The position numbers were made by a program, and so were the translations under genes. From CAZKWG01 sp964615375 (lineage in GTDB: Bacteria; Myxococcota_A; UBA796; CAZKWG01), in contig CAZTOW010000053.1 of NCBI GenBank assembly GCA_964615375.1, forward strand, positions 1-63,914: a DNA stretch of 63,914 bases, written 5' to 3'. Below, one piece after another: positions 19,528 through 27,668 of this stretch; the stretch's first letter is position 1, and each line of letters starts with the position of its first letter. Under the pieces are notes generated by a model, which did no database searches, was not told where the DNA came from, and saw only the letters and a program-made list of their open reading frames with translations.

Positions 19528-19581
19528 GGGATCTTACCTTGTGCGAGAGATGGGCTCACGTTGAGGTCCACGCAGGAGCGC

Positions 19582-20820
19582 TCACCCCCTCTCCCGCGGC
19601 CGAGCGGCCAGGAGACTCCAGCCCTTGCCAACGGCCTCGAGCAGGACCTCCACCTTGAGTCGACGCTTGCCACGGAGCTCTTTGACGTCCGCCTCGGGCA
19701 GGGCCGCGAGCAGCTGGATCGACCGCTGCGCGCTGGCCCGACCCTGGCGCCGATCGGCCAGGGTGGCGATGAGCTCGCCGGTGTTGGCGCGAAGCTCCAG
19801 CTCGGCGAGGCACCAGACCTCCGCGGGCCGCGGCTGCTCGAGATTCGGGGCGTTCACGGTGCTCGTCGTGGCCACCCCCGAATCCTGGGGCGAAGCCGAC
19901 ACAGCCCGGAGGCGCCCGTACCCCGCTGAGGTCCAGGCGCCGAGCCCGTCGTGCGAGAGCGCCTCGGGCAGCACCTCGTCGCCGAGCCATCGCAGCCAGG
20001 CCGCCGGGAACGCCGGGCCGGCCTCCAGCACCACGCGGAAACGACAGCCGGGCGCCAGCGTGAGCCGATGGGTCGGCACAGGAGCGTCCAGGTCGGTCGG
20101 CGCCTCCCGCTCAGCGTTGACGTGGTGGGGAGTGACCACGTCCAGGGCCAGGGGGCTCCATGAGCCTGCGGCGCTCGTTGGGCGCTCCGGCATCCACAAG
20201 GCGTCGAGGACATCGACTAGCCCTGCGTGATCGTCAGTCCCGGTGTTCCCCTTCCCCAGCAGGACATCTACCGCGTCAGCATTCCCATTCATAAGAACAT
20301 TCGATAGATCGAAATGTTTTCGTCGCCCGGAGAGGGCCCCCCGCAGGGCCCCCTTCAGCGCGCTCCCAGGCAGGTAGGGCACGCCGTAGGTGTGGTGCAG
20401 CAGCACGCTGCCCTCGGTCACAGTGCGCTCGGTGGCCGCGTGGAGCAGGACCCGGGTCGTCGTCTCCAGCGTGGTGACGTGGCGCTGAACGGCAGGGTCG
20501 CTGCCCACGGCGAAGGTTCTGGCGTGGCGCCCATAGAGCGCACGCCAGGTCTGCACCGCGCCAGGGTCCAGGCCAGGGTCCGTGCCGATCCGCAGGGCCG
20601 CCACCGCGTCGTGGTAGAGCCAGAGCCTTTCGGCGTGTTTGGAGTCCTGCTCGCGCTTGCCCGCGGTGATGGGCTCGTCCAGCATGCGATCCAGCCAGGC
20701 GCCGACATGCTCGGGCCACGCGCGCCCCGCTCCCGCGGTCTGGGCCCGCTCCCAGACCTTCCGCGCTCTCGCCCAGTCCGGCACCTGGCCTGGGCCAAGG
20801 TACGGCGCCTCGGGCTTCAC
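19582..20820 (-). CDS. cmr6: Cmr6 RAMP subunit
   Basis: 412 aa, GTG start in a GTGA overlap with the cmr5 stop. The RAMP signature VLLHHTYGVPYLPGSALKGA (the PGSSLKG motif) lies near residue 145, and the second glycine-rich element LGAWTSAGYGRLRAV near 305. Cmr6 caps the crRNA 3' side of the Cmr complex. The C-terminal 100 residues (LEQPRPAEVWCLAELELRAN onward) extend beyond a typical Cmr6. An AT-rich patch with a dyad (ATTCGAT-AG-ATCGAAAT) sits inside the coding region at 20277-20325. Confidence 0.92.
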   Translation of the reverse strand: MKPEAPYLGPGQVPDWARARKVWERAQTAGAGRAWPEHVGAWLDRMLDEPITAGKREQDSKHAERLWLYHDAVAALRIGTDPGLDPGAVQTWRALYGRHARTFAVGSDPAVQRHVTTLETTTRVLLHAATERTVTEGSVLLHHTYGVPYLPGSALKGALRGALSGRRKHFDLSNVLMNGNADAVDVLLGKGNTGTDDHAGLVDVLDALWMPERPTSAAGSWSPLALDVVTPHHVNAEREAPTDLDAPVPTHRLTLAPGCRFRVVLEAGPAFPAAWLRWLGDEVLPEALSHDGLGAWTSAGYGRLRAVSASPQDSGVATTSTVNAPNLEQPRPAEVWCLAELELRANTGELIATLADRRQGRASAQRSIQLLAALPEADVKELRGKRRLKVEVLLEAVGKGWSLLAARPRERG

Positions 20821-21236
20821 GGCGCACCTCCGCTCGACGCCCGCTGTCTCTCGGCCCTGGCGACGGCCGCGGCGGCCTCGCTGAGGCGCTTGATCCAGGT
20901 CGCGGTCACCAACGCCGTCTCCGAGAGGTGGAGGTAGATGGCCAGCGGCTCCGCGGCGAGGCGCTTCAGGGCGCCCTCGTCCCCCAGCCTCACCTCAGGC
21001 ATCTCCGATGAAGCGCGGATCCCGAGCTCGAGGAGCTGAATCAGGGCCGCGTTGCCCGCCGCCTCACCGCCGTCGGCCGCCGCGGCCTTGCGCAGCAGGA
21101 AGGCCAGGGTCTGCAACAGGCCGTGCCGCTGCAACAGGCCAGGAAGGCTCACCACGTATCGACTCCCGGCCGCCGCCGTGAGCAGCGTGGCCCGAGCAGA
21201 GATCTCGGCCACGATGGCCTGGTCACGGGTCCTCAT
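20817..21236 (-). CDS. cmr5: Cmr5 small subunit
   Basis: 139 aa, start ATG 21236 in an ATGA overlap with the cmr4 stop; the open frame upstream of this ATG is a shadow of cmr4. Helical, with the Cmr5 pattern: SRYVVSLPGLLQRHGLLQTL followed by AFLLRKAAAADGG, and a second bundle ending YLHLSETALVTATWIKRLSE. Cmr5 builds the minor filament of the complex alongside the Cmr4 backbone. Confidence 0.92.
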   Translation of the reverse strand: MRTRDQAIVAEISARATLLTAAAGSRYVVSLPGLLQRHGLLQTLAFLLRKAAAADGGEAAGNAALIQLLELGIRASSEMPEVRLGDEGALKRLAAEPLAIYLHLSETALVTATWIKRLSEAAAAVARAERQRASSGGAP

Positions 21237-22270
21237 CGCGCACCTCCCGGGCGCGGGAGCCGCAACCGCGCGCGCCCCAGGCCCACGCTGGACTTCCCGC
21301 CGAAGCGCAGGGTGCCGGCGCGATCCGTCAGGTCCCGAAGAAACCCCAGGTTCTGGGCCGCCTGCTGGCGGTCGCCCTGGCCGTTGTGGCTGCGGCCACG
21401 GACCACCCCAACCAGCAGGGCCTCGGCCGGGATGTGCTCCTCGGTCCAGGGGCCCGAGCCGGCGGCGGTGCCGGTGTCGTCGTCGATGGTGACCCGCCAG
21501 CGCACCTCCAGCGCGTTGCGCGCCAGCCAGGTGAACAGATCGTCGTGGACCAGGAGCAACCGACGGGTGAAGAAGGCCCGCGCGTCGGTGTCGGCAGGCC
21601 AGACCCACTCGGACAGATCCGCGGCGATGAGCTCCAGCTCGGGGCTGTGGGAGGCGTTCAAGACGAGGTCCTCCAGAAGCACGCGGCGAGCGCCACCCCC
21701 CAGGCTCAGAGACAGGGCGTCGCTCCCGCAGACACGCGCCTGCTGGGTTGGATCGAAGCCGGGGCCAGCCCCGGGTGGGGGAGCCTCGGCGAGCCGCGGC
21801 ACCCTAGTCCGCAGCGTCAGGCCGGTGCCCTCGAGGTCGCGGACCAGGCGGTCCAGCACCATGGGGCAGGTGACCCAGGCGAAGGTGCCCCGCTGGCAAC
21901 GCACCGGCAGAGCCACCATCTGGGCGTCGCCGAAGATCAGGCCGCCCCGGTGCTCGCTGGCCTTGTCCTTGCGCGGCCCGAAGGCCGCCGCCACGTCGCG
22001 ATGCAGCCGCCGGACCTTGCCGTCGTACTCTTTCTCCAGCTCAATCTCGGCGCGCTCGCGAAGCACACCCTTCACCGAGGATCCGGGCACGATGGGGAAG
22101 TCGGTGTGGGCCTCACGGGTGGTGGGCACGTCGATGGCGCCCAGGCCCGACTCGGTGCCGACGTGGATGGGGGTCAGCGCGTGCAGCAGGTAGATGGCCT
22201 GCTCTACGGCGGGCGCAGGGGCGGGAGTGAGGGGTCGAGGGTTTGCAGGGGGCATGTGCGCGCTCCTCAT
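21233..22270 (-). CDS. cmr4: Cmr4 backbone subunit with target-RNA cleavage residue
   Basis: 345 aa, ATG start overlapping the cmr3 stop. ALTPIHVGTESGLGAIDVPT followed by DFPIVPGSSVKGVLRE is the Cmr4 N-terminal signature; Asp47 in AIDVPT is the candidate RNase residue that cuts bound target RNA every six nucleotides. Later GGLIFGDAQMVALPVR and GGKSSVGLGRARLRL are RAMP elements. In the complex several copies line the crRNA. Confidence 0.94.
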   Translation of the reverse strand: MRSAHMPPANPRPLTPAPAPAVEQAIYLLHALTPIHVGTESGLGAIDVPTTREAHTDFPIVPGSSVKGVLRERAEIELEKEYDGKVRRLHRDVAAAFGPRKDKASEHRGGLIFGDAQMVALPVRCQRGTFAWVTCPMVLDRLVRDLEGTGLTLRTRVPRLAEAPPPGAGPGFDPTQQARVCGSDALSLSLGGGARRVLLEDLVLNASHSPELELIAADLSEWVWPADTDARAFFTRRLLLVHDDLFTWLARNALEVRWRVTIDDDTGTAAGSGPWTEEHIPAEALLVGVVRGRSHNGQGDRQQAAQNLGFLRDLTDRAGTLRFGGKSSVGLGRARLRLPRPGGAR

Positions 22271-23463
22271 GGGGCAGGCTCAAAGCCAGGGAGGACCTGG
22301 CCATAGCCGTCGTGCTCGGGTTTGGAGAGGAAAGGGCCAGCGTCCGGCAGCACGCCCGGCAGGGGCTCGTGCCACAGGCGCTCGGCGTGCTTGATCAGGG
22401 CGCTCGCGTCGTCGGGCCTGTACCAGTACACGGCGCCGGGCGGGACCAGGCGACGCACGGGTCGCTGACGCCCCGCTTTGAGATCCCAGCCGGAGATGGC
22501 CTGGAAGCCCGGAACGGCGGCGGCCACCAGCGTGAGGCCGTCGAGATCGGGGGGCCGCCACCCGCCGAAGCAGCCTGGGGTCACGAGCTGGAGTCGGAGC
22601 AGGGGCGACCGCCCGGCCAGCCGGTGGATCGCGTCCCGGTAGCGCCGCTCCACGCTGGACCACTCCCACCAGACGGGAGCCGCGCTGGGCGAGCGTGTGG
22701 AGGGTCGAGACTCGCCCCCCAGCACCTCCACGCCGACGGCTGAGGGCAGTGGCAGGCCATGCACCTCGAAGCCGATGGCGGCGCCGGGCGCATAGCGGCT
22801 GCCCGAGCTGCCGAAGAGCTGGGCGTCCTCGGCGGTGCCGGCGTCGTCATCGATGGCGACGTGGGTGCGGCGCTCTTCGGTCACCGGCCCCCGCTGGGTC
22901 TGGAGGCTCAACCACGCGTCCAGGTGCGGCGGGGAAGCCTCGCCGAGGGCGAGGCCCAAGGCCAGGTCGAGGGGCTGGTAGGGCATCCGGGGGCGGGCCA
23001 GCTTCACCGAGGGGTCGCTCGGGAGACGCTCGGGGGAGCGGACCAGCAAGGGCAGGTCCGGGCCCAAACCTCCGACATCATTCGATATCGAATCAACCAG
23101 CTGAAATTGTTGAATATTTATCGGTATATCCGTACTCTTCTGACCTGGCACGAGCCGGGTCGGCGCGGCAGCCGCGACCCACGGCTGGGCGGGCACCGAC
23201 GACGAGGTCGCGCCGCCCCCATGGCGCTCAGGCTGGCTCCAGACCAGCCAAGGGCCCCGCACGCGCAGCGCATCCACGGCCTGGCGGACACGGTCGTCGG
23301 TGATGACGCCGCCCGTCTCCAGCCAACGGGCGCGCACATAGCCCGAGAGCGCGCCGGGAGAGGGGAGCTCGGCGGAGCGCTGGATGGACGTGGTCCCCAC
23401 CGGGAGCCCCTCCCCCAACACAAGCGGATCCCGTGGGCTCAACAGCCAGCTCTGCGGGCTCAT
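22267..23463 (-). CDS. cmr3: Cmr3 subunit (crRNA 5'-handle side)
   Basis: 398 aa. Begins SWLLSPRDPLVLGEGLPVGT, the classical Cmr3 opening (RDPLvFgdgrPf), followed by SAELPSPGALSGYVRARWL. Ends FLSKPEHDGYGQVLPG, a RAMP glycine motif. Starts and ends overlap its neighbours by ATGA. Residues about 110-135 (KSTDIPINIQQFQLVDSISN) are encoded by a strikingly AT-rich patch (23078-23140) with the palindrome ATTCGATATCGAAT, out of keeping with the rest of the gene. Confidence 0.94.
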   Translation of the reverse strand: MSPQSWLLSPRDPLVLGEGLPVGTTSIQRSAELPSPGALSGYVRARWLETGGVITDDRVRQAVDALRVRGPWLVWSQPERHGGGATSSSVPAQPWVAAAAPTRLVPGQKSTDIPINIQQFQLVDSISNDVGGLGPDLPLLVRSPERLPSDPSVKLARPRMPYQPLDLALGLALGEASPPHLDAWLSLQTQRGPVTEERRTHVAIDDDAGTAEDAQLFGSSGSRYAPGAAIGFEVHGLPLPSAVGVEVLGGESRPSTRSPSAAPVWWEWSSVERRYRDAIHRLAGRSPLLRLQLVTPGCFGGWRPPDLDGLTLVAAAVPGFQAISGWDLKAGRQRPVRRLVPPGAVYWYRPDDASALIKHAERLWHEPLPGVLPDAGPFLSKPEHDGYGQVLPGFEPAP

Positions 23464-25433
23464 GCGTCACCTCCTGCTGGGCTCAGCTCGAGCGAGGCGT
23501 CAATCGCCCCAGCCTGAACCCAGGACTTGAACAGACGCGCGCTGATCCGCATCTCGTCGGCGAGAGCGCGCACCTCGGACCACGCCGACAGGCCGAGCAC
23601 GCGATCCCGCAACACTGGATCCGTCTCCCCTTCGTCACGGTGGATCTGCTGTAAGATCCTCCCCTTCGCCAGGACCAGCGACGGCAGGTGCTCGTCGGCG
23701 ATCATGCGCTCGTTGTGGAGCGCGGCGGTGCGGTCGAGCAGCTCTGGGGTGCGTAGCGTGATCTGCCCTGCCTTCAACGCGCGCATCCAGCCCGCCAGGC
23801 GCGCTGTGAGCTGCCGGGTCGGGCCGGTCACGCTCCGGCTGACCCCGCTGCGGGGGCGCTCGACGATCCGAGTGAAGCCGATCTTCCGTCCGCTGTCTCG
23901 CCGCGCGCGCTTCGCCTCGTCCAGCGCCCGCTGCGCCGCCTGGCGCGCCTCGCGCAGATCGTCCTTGACGTGGGTGATGATCACGCCCGCCGAGACGCTC
24001 AGGCCGGGCCGGGCCCCGAGCTTCTGCGTGAACAGGGCGTCAATGTCCAGCAAGGCGCCCAGCAGGTGGTCCAGCGGCAGGTAACCCAACAGGTCGTCGC
24101 CTCCCGCGTAGAAGGCCCGGCCATGGTGCGCCCGCAGACCTTGCGCCTGGGACTCGCTGATCAGGCCGTCGGCATAATCGTCAAGTTGCTTGACCATTAG
24201 TAGCAGCGCGTCCTGGTTCACCTCCCGCATCAGGGCGTCGCCCACGCCATCGCCGTCCATGGCCAGGATGGCGTAGTAGGGCTCAGGGGCACCGGCCCCC
24301 TCGTGCAGGTCGCGCACGGCGCGCACGACCCCATCCGGGACGCGCAGCCCCCCGGGCAGCCGCGCGAGCTGAGTGTTCGCGGCGGTGATCCCGTCGTCCA
24401 GCAGGAAGGAGGCGTCGAAGGGGAGGTCGTGCCGCACCAGGAGTTGATCCAGGGAGGGCGTCGCCTCCAGGGTCTTGTCCGGATCGCTGACCAGCGAGCA
24501 CCAGGCGCTGAAGTCGCCCTTCTGTGCGCGCTTCGCCGCGACCAGGGCGGCGCGCAGGTCGCCGAGCCGATCCCTCCCCAGCCCCCGCAGCCAGGGATCG
24601 GCCGCAACGCGGCTCACGGACGGGAAGGGCATGACCGGCAGCGCCTCGCAGCGAGGTGAGGCCGGGCCTAAGCTCGCCACGCGCCGCGCCAGCCCGAGCG
24701 CGTCGAGCTGCTCACCCTCCGATATGCCCAGGATAACCCGCGCCTGCCGCTCCTGCTGCGCCATGGGGCCGGTGGGGTCGTGGCGCAGCACGCTGTCCCG
24801 GCCCGGGTCGAGGTAGCTCTTGTGACGCCCGGGCCGGGTCCAGGTCGGCGCCTCGAAGACGCGGTTGTTCTTCACGTCCTGGAGATGCTCATCGGCGTCC
24901 TTGAAGGCGGCGCGGACCCTGATGGGATCCGCAGGGTCACCGAGCACGCGGGCCCAGGCGACGTAGAGCTCCAGGAAGTCGCCCGCCTTCAGGGCGTCGC
25001 GCTGCTCTGTCCAGGCCGCCTCGTCGATCAGGGCGCGGCGCAGGTCCGCCGAGCCGAGCTCCCGTACGCCGTCGTTGAAGCTCTCGCCCACGATCTCCGC
25101 AAGCAGCTCACCGGCGCGACGGCGGAGGGTCTCGGCGAACTGCCTCGCGCCATCGGCGTCCGGCGCGTCCACCAGGAGCTGGAGATGGTTGCTCACGCGA
25201 CCACCGTAGCCGCGGTCGAACTGGACGGACTGGACGCGGTTCCGCTTGATATCCGACACCCGGCCCTTGCTGGGCAGGGCGCCACGGGCGCCGACGGACT
25301 CGGCGTGGTCTGCCAGCTTCCAGGTGAGGTCCGACAGCCAGGTGGAACCCCACCACAGGTCGCGGCTGCGCCTCCCGGCGGCGATGAAGCGCTGGACCGG
25401 CCCCAGCGAAATGGCGAGCGCCCAGGTGCTCAT
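23460..25433 (-). CDS. cas10: Cas10/Cmr2 cyclic oligoadenylate synthase, no HD domain
   Basis: 657 aa. It begins directly with the Cmr2 Palm-type opening LAISLGPVQRFIAAGRRSRD, so there is no N-terminal HD nuclease domain. The second Palm domain has ILAMDGDGVGDALM near 390 and the GGDD motif in FYAGGDDLLGY at 444-447, the cyclase site. On target RNA binding, Cas10 converts ATP into cyclic oligoadenylates. Without HD activity, immunity here should depend on Cmr4 RNA cleavage and on SAVED effectors. ATGA overlaps join it to cmr1 and cmr3. Confidence 0.95.
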   Translation of the reverse strand: MSTWALAISLGPVQRFIAAGRRSRDLWWGSTWLSDLTWKLADHAESVGARGALPSKGRVSDIKRNRVQSVQFDRGYGGRVSNHLQLLVDAPDADGARQFAETLRRRAGELLAEIVGESFNDGVRELGSADLRRALIDEAAWTEQRDALKAGDFLELYVAWARVLGDPADPIRVRAAFKDADEHLQDVKNNRVFEAPTWTRPGRHKSYLDPGRDSVLRHDPTGPMAQQERQARVILGISEGEQLDALGLARRVASLGPASPRCEALPVMPFPSVSRVAADPWLRGLGRDRLGDLRAALVAAKRAQKGDFSAWCSLVSDPDKTLEATPSLDQLLVRHDLPFDASFLLDDGITAANTQLARLPGGLRVPDGVVRAVRDLHEGAGAPEPYYAILAMDGDGVGDALMREVNQDALLLMVKQLDDYADGLISESQAQGLRAHHGRAFYAGGDDLLGYLPLDHLLGALLDIDALFTQKLGARPGLSVSAGVIITHVKDDLREARQAAQRALDEAKRARRDSGRKIGFTRIVERPRSGVSRSVTGPTRQLTARLAGWMRALKAGQITLRTPELLDRTAALHNERMIADEHLPSLVLAKGRILQQIHRDEGETDPVLRDRVLGLSAWSEVRALADEMRISARLFKSWVQAGAIDASLELSPAGGDA

Positions 25434-26881
25434 GGGATCCTCTGGAAGTGATGGGTGCTCTGCATCCAGTCGAGGAAGGCGTTCACAGCATGGCCCTTCG
25501 CGGCATGAAGCAGCCCGGCGACGGGGGGCTCCGCTCCACCCGATCGCTGGACGCGAGCGTAAGCGACGCCGCTCTTGTCTTTGAATTTCATTCGAACGAA
25601 GAGAGGGCCCTTGGTGCGCTCCAGCGGCAGCTTGAGCATGACGGGGAGCGTTGTGTTGGAGAGGCGGACAGGCCGAAGGATCAGCGGGCTCGCCATGCGG
25701 TCTTTCCCCTCGTCCGCGGGGAGGATACTGGCGTTCGCGGCGGAGTCCAGTTTGCCCTTGAACTGCACCTCGAGGGGCAACCCAAAGGTGGCTCGAGGCG
25801 CTCCGATCAGCCGTCGATCTGCGTCCAGCTTCAGATCCCTCCTGGCGGTCTCTGGCGGAGGATGCTCCCAGCCCGGGTGTCGGTCGGGAAAGGTGTCCCG
25901 CGTGGCGCGCAGCAGGTTGGCCTCGGGCCAGTAGCTGCGGCCCGGGTTCCGCTCGTCCCCTGCCCTCCCCTGCCCAGGTCCCTGCCGAAACTTCTTGAGA
26001 CGCCCGACCATCAGGCGGTGGGCCTCGGCGGGCGCGTCACAGGCCGGTCCAACCCACAGCTCGGCCTTCGCCGCGCGGCTGCCCGGATGTTGACGTAGGA
26101 CCTGGGGAGCCAACGATCTCCAATCCGCCGCGCTCATCGGCGCGAACAGCCGCTCCCATGGCAGGCCGCCCGAGGGGTAGACAGCGCCGGGTTGGAGGGT
26201 CGCCCGCGCGCTGAGGGCGACGGCGCCCAGGCCTCGCCGAGTCCGCGCTCCGAGCCCGCCAAACTGGGTCCATGTCCACAGCGCGGCAAGCACCTGGGTC
26301 AGGTCCTGGTCGGCCTGCTCGGCCCTGGGGCCGATCTCCAGGACAAGCGTGAAGCTCAGGCCCGTTCGGATGGGCTTTGTGGGGACCTCTGCCGCCTGCC
26401 CCAGAAGCTGCTCTCTCGACGCCTGGAGCGGGAAGAGGGCATATTCCAGGCCCGCGGCAGCCCCGGAGTAGGTGGGCATCGACTTGGGCTGACGGTTCGC
26501 GTTGATTTCGTGCTTTCCCGCGTGCTTGATCTCACCCGGGCGCACCGCCTCCACCCGCAGCCGCACGCGGCTGGCGAAGGCCTGGTCGCCAAGGACCCCG
26601 CCCCACAGCATGACCTCGTCGCGGTGGGCGCTCTCGGGTCGCGGGTCCACGTTGTGCTCGAGGAAGAGCCACCTCCACCACTGGCGGAGCTGACCGCGCA
26701 CCGCGGAGAGGCGCACCGGGGTGACCTCATCGGGCTGGTGCGGCTCGACGCCGCCGCCAACCTGCGGGGTGATCAGGGTGAGCGGCAGGCTTAGCCTAAG
26801 CACCCCGGCGGGCTGCACCATGCTCCGCGCAGGCGGGGCGATATTCAGGAGATCCGGGCCTTCATGTGGAAAGCGACGCAT
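25430..26881 (-). CDS. cmr1: Cmr1 RAMP subunit, first gene of the cmr operon
   Basis: 483 aa from ATG 26881; the frame is open to 27094, but the extra residues are low-complexity and lack homology. LSLPLTLITPQVGGGVEPHQ then LSAVRGQLRQWWRWLFLE is the Cmr1 signature (strand, then helix with the RxxLRxWWR pattern). Further RAMP elements include FGGLGARTRRGLGAVALSAR near residue 215. Cmr1 closes the 3' end of crRNA. The stop overlaps the cas10 start. A CCCCT x5 tract lies 70 bp before the start. Confidence 0.93.
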   Translation of the reverse strand: MRRFPHEGPDLLNIAPPARSMVQPAGVLRLSLPLTLITPQVGGGVEPHQPDEVTPVRLSAVRGQLRQWWRWLFLEHNVDPRPESAHRDEVMLWGGVLGDQAFASRVRLRVEAVRPGEIKHAGKHEINANRQPKSMPTYSGAAAGLEYALFPLQASREQLLGQAAEVPTKPIRTGLSFTLVLEIGPRAEQADQDLTQVLAALWTWTQFGGLGARTRRGLGAVALSARATLQPGAVYPSGGLPWERLFAPMSAADWRSLAPQVLRQHPGSRAAKAELWVGPACDAPAEAHRLMVGRLKKFRQGPGQGRAGDERNPGRSYWPEANLLRATRDTFPDRHPGWEHPPPETARRDLKLDADRRLIGAPRATFGLPLEVQFKGKLDSAANASILPADEGKDRMASPLILRPVRLSNTTLPVMLKLPLERTKGPLFVRMKFKDKSGVAYARVQRSGGAEPPVAGLLHAAKGHAVNAFLDWMQSTHHFQRIP

Positions 26882-27159
26882 CGTTGTTTCCAGGTCAAGA
26901 GATGAAGTGCTCTCTATTCTTGTGGGCTCCGGAGAGGCAACAGGGTTCGTCCCCTCCCCTCCCCTCCCCTCCCCTGCATGGCCCCAGCCCCGCGACTGTG
27001 TCGCGAAATCTTTTCGTCCCCCACAGATCCCTCGGACCGCCCTCTCCCGAGGTCCATGTCGCCGCCATCCCGTATAAATCATACGATTATTCATACCATT
27101 CGTACTATTTCAACGACCACAATAAGCGCCCATCAGACCTTCCATCCTCGGAGATGTCG
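26882..27159. promoter_or_regulatory. Divergent control region of cmr1 and the sigma-factor gene
   Basis: The left part holds five perfect CCCCT units (26951-26975), read as AGGGG repeats upstream of cmr1. The right part (27070-27127) is AT-rich in a GC-rich background, with TATAAATCATACGATTATTC and CATACCATTCGTACTATTTC, and probably contains the promoters for both directions. GGAG at 27150-27153 serves the sigma gene. Confidence 0.55.
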
Positions 27160-27660
27160 ATGTCTGATCCGCTCACCCGGCGCTTCCTGGCCAGCCGCGC
27201 CCGCGTCCACCGCGATCTCTCTCGCGCCTTCCCCAGCGCCTCCCACCAGGACCTCGAGGACGCGCTCGCCGACGCCTACGCAGACCTGCTTGTCCGCCCC
27301 GATCGCCAGGAGGTGAGCTCCGGGCTCATCTACGTGATCGCCTGGCGCCGCCTGCGCGGGGTGTTCCGGCGCCACCACCGCCGCGACGACCGCCCCTCCC
27401 CCGAGGCCTGGGACCTCCTCCCCGCCGCGGCGGTGGCCCCAGGCCAGGAGATCGCGCTGAGCGCGGGCGCCTGGGTTCGGATCTTCGAGGAGGTCGTGCG
27501 AACGCATGGGGCCAACCACCGCGACGCCCTGCGCCGCGCGCTGCTCGACAAGATGGAGACCGGAGACCCAGACGTGGCGGTGAGCCAGCGCCACGGCCTG
27601 CGTCGGGAGCGCGTGAACCGGGCCTGGCGCGCCCTGCTGGACGCGCTCCTGCCCGGCTGA
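27160..27660 (+). CDS. Small ECF-like sigma factor beside the CRISPR operon
   Basis: 166 aa from ATG 27160, with GGAG six bases upstream; an ATG two codons earlier (27154) is the alternative. Region 2-like helices: DLEDALADAYADLLVRPDRQ and YVIAWRRLRGVFRRHHRRDD, the latter matching the ECF DNA-melting helix. Region 4-like HTH near the C-terminus: DVAVSQRHGLRRERVNRAWR. It is divergent from cmr1 and converges on the CHAT-SAVED gene with only 8 bases between. In Haliangium ochraceum a sigma-like protein is encoded beside a type III-B SAVED-CHAT/PCaspase set; this gene may be its counterpart, but no direct evidence links it to proteolysis here. Confidence 0.8.
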   Translation: MSDPLTRRFLASRARVHRDLSRAFPSASHQDLEDALADAYADLLVRPDRQEVSSGLIYVIAWRRLRGVFRRHHRRDDRPSPEAWDLLPAAAVAPGQEIALSAGAWVRIFEEVVRTHGANHRDALRRALLDKMETGDPDVAVSQRHGLRRERVNRAWRALLDALLPG

Positions 27661-27668
27661 GCGCCGCG

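Noticed and set aside
26882..27094. N-terminal extension of cmr1
   Set aside because: The added residues are translation of the CCCCT tract and promoter region and have no Cmr1 homology.
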